Shown: one piece after another, positions 1-5,241 of the stretch | Layout of the letters: each line of letters opens with the position of its first letter | How positions within the stretch are numbered: position 1 is the stretch's first letter | Assembly: GCA_002401045.1 (NCBI GenBank) | Contig: NVSA01000168.1 | Coordinates: 1 to 6,642, forward strand | Length of the DNA: 6,642 nucleotides | Direction: 5' to 3' | Source: Paracoccaceae bacterium | GTDB taxonomy: Bacteria; Pseudomonadota; Alphaproteobacteria; Rhodobacterales; Rhodobacteraceae | Notes under the pieces: generated by a model | The model's database searches: none | Told to the model about the DNA's origin: nothing | Seen by the model: the letters and a program-made list of their open reading frames with translations, nothing else | Program-made: the position numbers and the translations under genes

Positions 1-56
1 TATGGAAATCAACAGTTTTTTATGGGTAACTTATGGGAAACCATCCATAGTAGCCG

Positions 57-71
57 TGAAACATAGTTTCA
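57..71. promoter_or_regulatory. Operator-like palindrome TGAAAC-ATA-GTTTCA
   Basis: This is a perfect inverted repeat with six-base arms and a three-base centre, the size of a site for a dimeric regulator. A further half-site, TGAAAC, occurs at 152-157. It lies in a non-coding A+T-rich region, about 250 bases upstream of the AEC gene and close to the left edge, so it could control either the AEC unit or a gene outside the window. The regulator is unknown, and a chance palindrome is possible. Confidence 0.25.
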
Positions 72-162
72 AGCTGCCTCAATTTAGCCATTTTTTAGCT
101 TTTGTTGTTGAAGTCCGAAAACAGACCACAACATATGGTATGCTTCATAGGGTGAAACTTTT

Positions 163-177
163 TCCCATACAGTCCCA
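163..177 (-). promoter_or_regulatory. TGGGA-N5-TGGGA direct repeat (MraZ-box-like)
   Basis: On the minus strand two TGGGA pentamers (173-177 and 163-167) are separated by exactly five bases, giving the ten-base period known for MraZ binding sites. A second pair lies on the plus strand at 23-27 (TGGGT) and 34-38 (TGGGA), but there the spacer is six bases. Known MraZ operators usually carry three or more repeats; here the third position on the minus strand is not TGGG. If real, the site would point to a minus-strand mraZ gene beyond the left edge. Confidence 0.25.
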
Positions 178-317
178 TATTTTTTTAGCCGCAAACGGAA
201 CATACTGAGAACATTACGAAATTTAACCATTTGAGCCGCGAATCACCCAAGGCTAGTGACACTCGACAAGCCCCCAAAACCCCTGCATGTTAGCCAAAAT
301 TACGAATGAACCTATAA

Positions 318-1238
318 ATGTCTCTTGCTCTGTCTATTTTACCCGTCGCCTTGACGATGATCGTGGGATACCTGATCTGCGCCACTAAACTGGTACCAAA
401 ATCACAATGGGCGGGGATCGAAGCCCTAAGCTTTCGCCTGCTCATACCTGTCGTCCTTATTGTGACCATCACACGTTCTGAGTTGTCGCTGGATAAATTC
501 GGCCTCTTCGCACTGGCGCTTATTCTCGCACTGTGCCTTGCGGGTGTGGGTTTACTCTTACTACGCTGGGCACTCCCCCAAGCACGCCTGCCCGACCCGA
601 AATTCACCACCCTGTTTCAAACCACCACACGCTGGAACGCCTTTATCGCACTGGCAGTGGCAGAACTTTTTATTGGCACACAAGGCATAACCCTGATTGC
701 CGTCGCCATGGCCGTGTTGATCCCGTTCATCAATCTGGTGAATATTTCCATCCTATCGCTCTACGGCACATCCCAGGCCACGCTTCGCACCGTCCTGTTA
801 ACCGTCCTAAAGAACCCGCTGGTACAAGGTTCACTGATCGGACTGGCGCTAAATTTCGCCAAGGTTCCCATCCCCGCCGCACTCCTACAGGCGATGGAAT
901 TAATCGGGCGCAGTGCCTTTGGCATTGGGTTATTGGTTGTCGGGGCTGGCATAAACATCGCGCGCCTAACCAAAAAATCCCCAGCGATTTGGTTTGGCAC
1001 CATAATGCGCCTGTTGATCTTACCAATGATTTTTCTGGCCATAGCGACCTCTTTCAACCTGACCCCACTCCAAACACTGTCAGGCATTTTCGTCCTATCG
1101 GTTCCCGCCGCTTCAAACGGCTATATTGTCGCCAAACAAATGGGCGGAGACGCCGACCTCTATGCCGACATTCTCACATGGCAAACCGTCTTATGTCTGA
1201 TGACCTTGCCACTTTGGGCGGTCATGCTATCGGGTTAA
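318..1238 (+). CDS. AEC-family (auxin efflux carrier/malonate-type) permease
   Basis: This is a 306-residue inner-membrane secondary transporter, the usual length for the AEC family, which exports or imports small organic anions. The substrate cannot be read from the sequence. Visible family features are an N-terminal helix with ILPV and GY (residues 7-18), a proline-bearing second helix (P44), the TTRWNAFIALAV block around residues 103-114, the KNPL segment (165-168), and the C-terminal SVPAASNGYIVAKQMGGDA stretch (261-279) followed by TWQT (288-291). About ten hydrophobic segments alternate with short loops. The start at 318 is forced, because a stop codon (TAA, 315-317) lies immediately upstream in frame. 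No clear Shine-Dalgarno sequence precedes it. The hydrolase gene follows after 22 bases and is probably co-transcribed. Confidence 0.88.
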   Translation: MSLALSILPVALTMIVGYLICATKLVPKSQWAGIEALSFRLLIPVVLIVTITRSELSLDKFGLFALALILALCLAGVGLLLLRWALPQARLPDPKFTTLFQTTTRWNAFIALAVAELFIGTQGITLIAVAMAVLIPFINLVNISILSLYGTSQATLRTVLLTVLKNPLVQGSLIGLALNFAKVPIPAALLQAMELIGRSAFGIGLLVVGAGINIARLTKKSPAIWFGTIMRLLILPMIFLAIATSFNLTPLQTLSGIFVLSVPAASNGYIVAKQMGGDADLYADILTWQTVLCLMTLPLWAVMLSG

Positions 1239-1260
1239 ACAAACAAAGCAGGATATCCCA

Positions 1261-2322
1261 ATGAACCGTCGAACAGTTTTAAAATGGCTTGGCCTTGGCA
1301 CCCTTGGCGCGGCACTCGGCGGCTGGGTTGCCCTCAAAACACCTGCCCGTCACAACCCGTATTACACAGGCCCCGTCAGTGATCATTTTGACGGGATGCA
1401 TTTTTTCAACCCAAATGGCGTAGCGCCTGGTAAAATCACCGACCTGTTGAAATGGAAATTCCGCGAGAAATCCGCCCAATGGCCTGACACATTCAACAGC
1501 CCCTACCCCCAAGCCACACCGTCACCGCGCACAGATGCCCTGACCGTCACCATGATCGGCCATGCATCGTTGTTGATCCAAGTGGCAGGGCTGAATATTC
1601 TAACCGACCCCGTCTATTCCCAGCGCGTCAGCCCGATATCCTTTGCAGGCCCCAAGCGCCACAACCCTGTCGGCATCGCTTTTGATGACCTGCCGCCCAT
1701 CGACATCATCCTTGTGTCGCATAACCACTATGACCACCTAGACACATTAACCCTGCAAAAACTCGTCACCCGTGACGCACCCAAAATCATCACGCCTTTG
1801 GGCAATGACACCATCATCCGAGACGCCGTTACAGACGCAAACATCCAAACAGGCGACTGGGGCGATGTCATCGAATTGCTCGGCATCAAAATTCATTTTG
1901 AACCCTGCCACCACTGGTCAGCACGCGGTGCCAAAGACCGCCGCATGGCGCTCTGGGCGGCCTTCGTGATTGAAACCAAGAACCACAAAATCTACCACAT
2001 CGGCGACACAGGGTTCCATGCGGGCATCAATTACAAAACCGCTGCCGAAAAGTTTGACGGCTTCGATCTGGCCATCCTACCCATCGGTGCCTATGAGCCA
2101 CGCTGGTTTATGAAAGGCCAACACCAAAACCCCACCGAGGCCGTCGCAGGCTTTAAGTTGTGCAACACCAAACAAGCCCTTGGCCACCACTGGGGAACAT
2201 TCCAGCTAACCGATGAAGCCATTGACGCGCCGATTAAAGCCCTAGACGCCGCGCTAAAAGATCAAGACGTAACCGCCGAGACCTTCTTGGCAATGGCCCC
2301 TGGGCAGGTTTGGACGGGGTGA
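1261..2322 (+). CDS. Tat-exported metallo-beta-lactamase-fold hydrolase, NAPE-PLD-like
   Basis: This is a 353-residue zinc-dependent hydrolase of the metallo-beta-lactamase fold. The closest recognised group is the N-acylphosphatidylethanolamine phospholipase D-like/UlaG-like branch. Metal ligands are visible: HNHYDH (H154, H156, D158, H159), the histidine pair at 217-218, D249 in HIGDT, and the histidine pair at 309-310 in LGHHWGTF. The N-terminal sequence NRRTVLKWLGLGTLGAALGG resembles a twin-arginine signal, so the protein probably acts in the periplasm or as a membrane-tethered enzyme. An AGGA ribosome binding site sits seven bases before the ATG. The AEC permease gene lies 22 bases upstream, suggesting one transcript. 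The true substrate (phospholipid, lactone or other) is not determined. The gene ends one base from the convergent GIY-YIG gene. Confidence 0.88.
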   Translation: MNRRTVLKWLGLGTLGAALGGWVALKTPARHNPYYTGPVSDHFDGMHFFNPNGVAPGKITDLLKWKFREKSAQWPDTFNSPYPQATPSPRTDALTVTMIGHASLLIQVAGLNILTDPVYSQRVSPISFAGPKRHNPVGIAFDDLPPIDIILVSHNHYDHLDTLTLQKLVTRDAPKIITPLGNDTIIRDAVTDANIQTGDWGDVIELLGIKIHFEPCHHWSARGAKDRRMALWAAFVIETKNHKIYHIGDTGFHAGINYKTAAEKFDGFDLAILPIGAYEPRWFMKGQHQNPTEAVAGFKLCNTKQALGHHWGTFQLTDEAIDAPIKALDAALKDQDVTAETFLAMAPGQVWTG

Positions 2323-2323
2323 T

Positions 2324-2947
2324 TTAAAAATACTGTTCAATTAAGCTGTTCATCTCATTCGTTGATAAAATACGTTTGTTTAAACCTTGAATATTCCAAA
2401 GACCTTGTCTTATTCGTGGGTTTTGATGTTGCAAGCCAAGCCAATTTTTCGATGGACTGCAAACCCTGCAAGCTGTGATTGTTGAAAGGAGTGCCGCCTC
2501 TACATCAAGCCTTGCATCTTTATCACCGACTTCAAAAACAACAAATGAAAAATTGTCCGCGATATATTGCGTGACCTCTTTTTCAACTTCTTCTTGTCGT
2601 TCAAAATTAATAATATCTTTGTACCGTATTCGATTTACTTTCGTCGTTGCGTCTAAATTCCACTGTTCCAAAAATGGATCCTCGGCAAGCAAACATCGAC
2701 CGATATGTTTTCGAAAAATGCTTCTATCTTTATTGGATTTATAAAGGTGTTCATAAATCCGTTTGCCTAGATTATTTTGCCCTGTATGCGTTCCCACACG
2801 GACAATGCGATGATTATCATGTGCAGTTTCACCCTTTTCAAAAACAATATAGATACCGTTACGCAGTAAATCCTCTGTGGAATACCCATGTTGAAACTTT
2901 GGCAACCTATTTGCCGCTTCATGTAAAGTACAACATGCATCAGCCAT
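2324..2947 (-). CDS. GIY-YIG-fold nuclease-like protein
   Basis: This is a 207-residue protein with a GIY-YIG-like domain in its N-terminal two thirds. Visible elements are GIY (G31-Y33), RVGTHT in place of the YIG strand (R50-V51-G52), the helix LGKRIYEHL carrying the expected arginine (R63), and a late acidic residue in LDVEAALL (E150), where the family usually has its metal-binding glutamate. The C-terminal part has SKNWLG (166-171) and QGLWN (181-185), which I associate with this subfamily. The tyrosine of YIG is replaced by arginine, so activity may be altered. I chose the ATG at 2947 over an in-frame TTG at 2962 because a GGGGA sequence lies at a suitable distance before it. It overlaps the end of the DUF6884 gene by eight bases, implying translational coupling. 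The gene is more A+T rich than the flanking plus-strand genes, which suggests transfer. Target and role are unknown; defence or DNA modification is possible. Confidence 0.75.
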   Translation of the reverse strand: MADACCTLHEAANRLPKFQHGYSTEDLLRNGIYIVFEKGETAHDNHRIVRVGTHTGQNNLGKRIYEHLYKSNKDRSIFRKHIGRCLLAEDPFLEQWNLDATTKVNRIRYKDIINFERQEEVEKEVTQYIADNFSFVVFEVGDKDARLDVEAALLSTITACRVCSPSKNWLGLQHQNPRIRQGLWNIQGLNKRILSTNEMNSLIEQYF

Positions 2948-3356
2948 ATGATTGTTCCCCAAGCCATTTTAGTTGCTGACCGAATGGCATACCTTCCATA
3001 GGTAAACTATAATGTGTAATTGAAGGGATGAGGTTTTCTCTATACTTCTGCCCAGCCAAAAAAGTAAATTTATCATTCTTAACATCTGTTTTATCTTTAA
3101 GTTGCTCTAATACGGCTTCAGCCCATTCTTCTCTGTCGTGCTTACCCATTTTATTCAGCGTTTTTTCGTAAGGTTCAATAATATCAGACAAGCCCAACAG
3201 ACCATATTTAGCAGAAAGAATAAAAATATAATCTGGGTTCTTGCTCTGTGCATATTTCAACATTTTTTTAAAAAGCGCACTCACATACATATCTTGTGCA
3301 GGGCAACTATAAGAAAGCTTAGATTTCACACACGACAACAAATATATTTCAGACAT
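2940..3356 (-). CDS. DUF6884-type protein (YaaA-reminiscent)
   Basis: This is a 138-residue soluble protein that I recognise as the DUF6884 type. The motifs run in order: SCVKSK (8-13), the PAQDMYVSALFKK block (19-31), LSAKYGLL (47-54), EPYEKTL (61-67), AGQKYR (101-106) and PMEGMPFGQQLKWL (119-132). The SAKYGLL...EPY arrangement resembles the SGLYGVL...PY region of YaaA (DUF328), a DNA-linked stress protein family, so a nucleic-acid or nucleobase-related role is plausible but not shown. The ATG at 3356 is preceded by AAAGGA at good spacing; a further upstream TTG in frame is unlikely. It is the first gene of a two-gene unit with the GIY-YIG gene, overlapping it by eight bases. Composition is strikingly A+T rich: bases 3181-3240 hold only 20 G or C in 60. 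Confidence 0.75.
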   Translation of the reverse strand: MSEIYLLSCVKSKLSYSCPAQDMYVSALFKKMLKYAQSKNPDYIFILSAKYGLLGLSDIIEPYEKTLNKMGKHDREEWAEAVLEQLKDKTDVKNDKFTFLAGQKYRENLIPSITHYSLPMEGMPFGQQLKWLGEQSYG

Positions 3357-3523
3357 AATAATTCCTTTTAGTTTACAATACAAATAACCAATAAGCTGGA
3401 TGCTATCTACAGGACGCTCTTACAACAACCATTTTTTAGTCGACTATTAGCCTTAAAACCGACGGAACCGCATCGATCAGGCGTATAAGCCAAACAACCA
3501 TCCCCAACATGCGGAGAAATACA
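3357..3523. promoter_or_regulatory. Divergent intergenic region with a TAGTCGACTA palindrome
   Basis: These 167 bases separate the start of the minus-strand DUF6884 gene from the start of the plus-strand MsrQ-like gene, so promoters for both should lie here. A perfect ten-base palindrome sits at 3437-3446 directly after a T-tract. The left half is A+T rich like the DUF6884 gene and the right half is closer to the MsrQ-like gene, so the right boundary of the acquired segment may lie near 3420-3470. I could not assign -35/-10 elements with confidence. Confidence 0.4.
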
Positions 3524-4129
3524 ATGTTGAAACGACTGTCCCCCTACTGGCTTTGGGCACTCTTAACAATCCTACCAGCCCTGTGGGTTTACAATGCTCT
3601 GACATCGACGAACAGTCGCATCATTCATATTTTGGTACACCCCAGCGGGGAATTCGCCGCACGTGTTTTAATCATCACCTTGATGATGACCCCGCTTGCC
3701 CTACTGTTTTCAGGCAAGCCTTTCGCGCGTTGGTTGCGCAAAAATCGCCGCTATTTTGGCGTTGCGGCCTTTGCATACGCCGCCTTGCACACCTATTTCT
3801 ATTATATCGACAAAGGCTCTGTAGAACGGATGATTGATGAACTGCCGCGCCTGTACATCTGGACAGGTTGGATTGCGTTAATCATCTTTATCCCACTGGC
3901 AATCACCTCATGGGATTATTTCGTCCGCCGAATGGGCCCCGCATGGAAATGGCTGCAACGCGGGGTCTACCTTGCCGCAATACTGACGCTGATCCATTGG
4001 GCAAGTCTGCATAACTGGGATCACCCCAGCATCGCCTATATCCACTTCGCCCCGCTTGTCTTGCTAGAAATCTACCGCATAGCGCATTGGATGCGGCGGC
4101 GTAAAAACCGAGTGCTACAAAAGGTATGA
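3524..4129 (+). CDS. MsrQ/YedZ-like ferric-reductase-type membrane heme protein
   Basis: This is a 201-residue integral membrane protein of the ferric reductase-like transmembrane superfamily, to which MsrQ belongs. MsrQ is the heme subunit that feeds electrons to the periplasmic methionine sulfoxide reductase MsrP. Visible features are HPSGEFAARVL (39-49), LMMTPLALLF (53-62), RRYFGVAAFAYAALH (75-89), a GWIALIIFIPLAITS helix (115-129), RRMGPAWKWLQRGVY (135-149) and LTLIHW (154-159). Compared with E. coli MsrQ, the histidines matching H91 and H164 are present (H89, H158), but the position of H151 is glutamine (Q145). The ATG at 3524 is chosen because GGAG lies seven to eight bases upstream; an in-frame ATG at 3509 lacks such a site. 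No msrP gene is in the window. It ends 15 bases from the convergent nuclease-like gene. It is either a variant MsrQ or a paralogue with another partner. Confidence 0.82.
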   Translation: MLKRLSPYWLWALLTILPALWVYNALTSTNSRIIHILVHPSGEFAARVLIITLMMTPLALLFSGKPFARWLRKNRRYFGVAAFAYAALHTYFYYIDKGSVERMIDELPRLYIWTGWIALIIFIPLAITSWDYFVRRMGPAWKWLQRGVYLAAILTLIHWASLHNWDHPSIAYIHFAPLVLLEIYRIAHWMRRRKNRVLQKV

Positions 4130-4144
4130 GGTCACTACACCTGA

Positions 4145-5047
4145 CTATTTATTGCTTATGGGTTCCAATTCATACCCAAGTTCCTTTGCAACTTTAAGAA
4201 ACTTTTCAATATTCCCAACACCCCATTGACTGCATACCGCAATGGTTTCATCTCCAAGCTGAATCAGCTCTTCTGGTTTAATAAAGTGACGTTTTCTACG
4301 GGTATCGGTATAGATTTTATTTGCTGCGTGTTCAGCGACAAACACACCTGAGGAACCCTGTGTGTTCTGCGGAAACACTTTAGCAAGTTCAGCAAACGTA
4401 ATGTTTGGATTCTGCTCTACATGGTGTTTTATGACTTCAAGAACAACGCGCCCTTTATTATATGTTTTTCCGTGAAACTGATATTTTGTTAAATCCCGAT
4501 TGCTGGCATTAGGTTTCTTAAAAAATACATCCGTAGTGACATAAACATTTCCTCTAGCCCCCCTAAACCTCTCGATTGTAAGCGCCGCAATGGGCGCACC
4601 AAAGTATGAATACCCATTAGATATTTTTTCAGCTAATTCAGGTGATATTGAGGAACCAACTAACACACCAACCCATTTGGGCTGTGGATTCACTTCCAAG
4701 TTAACTATATCTGGGTGTTTTTCTAAAATCTGTTCTTTTTGAGCGAGGTAACCTTCTAACTGTTTAAGGTGGTCATAGTTTAACCTTCCCATTTTCAATT
4801 CAGCTATGCCAATGCATTCTTGCGAATACGTCAGTAATAGATCTAACCGACCATCCTTATTTTTAAATTCTTGACCACCTTTAAGCGCAATCTCATCGTC
4901 AAAAACACTAACATCCGTATAGGTGTCCGCATCTAGCTCAAGAACACCCTCGTTCTCTATCAAATATGCAGCCATTGAAAGTTCTCGACGAAAAGGAAAT
5001 GGCTCCAACTTTTCTTCGTTCGCTGTAAAATGTCTTAAAAGTCGCAT
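4145..5047 (-). CDS. Stand-alone PD-(D/E)xK nuclease-like protein with defence-associated C-terminal domain
   Basis: This is a 300-residue soluble protein. Residues about 15-175 fit a PD-(D/E)xK nuclease core: an N-terminal helix with a glutamate (REL, E22), GRLD with the metal-binding aspartate (D69), ELK with the catalytic pair (E83, K85), and a following helix with Q96 in QLEGYL. After a linker, residues about 195-295 form a second domain with the pattern YNKGRVVLEVI, ITFAELAKVFP, HFIKPEELIQL and AVCSQWGVGNIEKFLKVAKELGYE. I associate this pattern with restriction or McrB-like and other defence proteins, where it may bind DNA. The start at 5047 has only a weak AAAG-type ribosome site. No methyltransferase or ATPase is adjacent. 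Composition is A+T rich compared with the MsrQ-like gene it faces. A nuclease role is inferred from motifs; the biological target is unknown. Confidence 0.75.
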   Translation of the reverse strand: MRLLRHFTANEEKLEPFPFRRELSMAAYLIENEGVLELDADTYTDVSVFDDEIALKGGQEFKNKDGRLDLLLTYSQECIGIAELKMGRLNYDHLKQLEGYLAQKEQILEKHPDIVNLEVNPQPKWVGVLVGSSISPELAEKISNGYSYFGAPIAALTIERFRGARGNVYVTTDVFFKKPNASNRDLTKYQFHGKTYNKGRVVLEVIKHHVEQNPNITFAELAKVFPQNTQGSSGVFVAEHAANKIYTDTRRKRHFIKPEELIQLGDETIAVCSQWGVGNIEKFLKVAKELGYELEPISNK

Positions 5048-5084
5048 ATTTTATCTTTCAAATAAATTTCATAAAATCCGTAAA

Positions 5085-5124
5085 TAAAAGACTAAAGATT
5101 AGCCTCGCACCTACAAGTCTTTTA
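5085..5124 (-). terminator. Possible terminator-like hairpin between the rnpB remnant and the nuclease-like gene
   Basis: A perfect nine-base inverted repeat (TAAAAGACT at 5085-5093, AGTCTTTTA at 5116-5124) encloses a 22-base loop. A second small inverted repeat, TAAGA-AA-TCTTA, follows at 5126-5137, right next to the remnant. Read on the minus strand, the stem ends in a T-rich run, so it could stop transcripts coming from the DUF4105 gene. The stem is A+T rich and the loop large, so it may equally be an operator or chance structure upstream of the nuclease-like gene. Confidence 0.3.
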
Positions 5125-5137
5125 GTAAGAAATCTTA

Positions 5138-5241
5138 ATGCAGATGACCTATAAACTGGATCTTGTCATAGGGCTTACGCCCCGTGGCGACCGTTCATCT
5201 GGGCGCTAGAACTAAAGCGACCCCGACCGACAAGCGGTCAC
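5138..5241 (-). pseudogene. Degenerate duplicate of the rnpB 3' end
   Basis: This 104-base stretch repeats the 3' end of the rnpB copy at 6465-6606 in the same orientation. The first 66 bases differ from it at eight positions, all transitions and mostly near the RNA 3' end. A 38-base net deletion follows, removing the equivalent of about 6532-6576, and then 30 identical bases (5212-5241). Another 30-base block (5164-5193) is also identical and includes the GGGC-GTAA-GCCC hairpin. Similarity stops abruptly at the rnpB 3' end on one side and near the DUF4105 stop codon on the other. It lacks the catalytic domain and cannot be a working RNase P RNA. It is most simply read as an attachment-site-like duplicate left by integration into rnpB, or as the residue of an old tandem duplication. 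Confidence 0.85.

Larger units (their letters stand above)
1..317. other. A+T-rich intergenic region, left edge
   Basis: I see no credible gene in this stretch. An open frame from base 2 to 208 has no ribosome binding site and no recognisable protein. The region contains a 15-base palindrome, two TGGGN pairs in opposite orientations, and several T-tracts, which suits a regulatory region. It may serve the AEC gene to the right, a minus-strand gene beyond the left edge, or both. I could not identify a convincing sigma-70 promoter. Confidence 0.6.

Noticed and set aside
2..208. Open frame of 68 residues at the left edge
   Set aside because: It has no ribosome binding site, no recognisable family and low-complexity A+T-rich content; it overlaps palindromes and repeats typical of intergenic DNA.
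533..1264. Plus-strand frame of 243 residues inside the AEC gene
   Set aside because: It is a shadow frame: rich in His, Arg and Pro, with no family features, while the overlapping frame is a clear AEC permease.
2948..2962. Alternative TTG start for the GIY-YIG gene
   Set aside because: TTG is a rare start, and the ATG at 2947 has a GGGGA sequence at suitable spacing.
3357..3383. Alternative TTG start for the DUF6884 gene
   Set aside because: The extension would include the AAAGGA ribosome site of the ATG at 3356 and adds residues before the conserved N-terminal strand.
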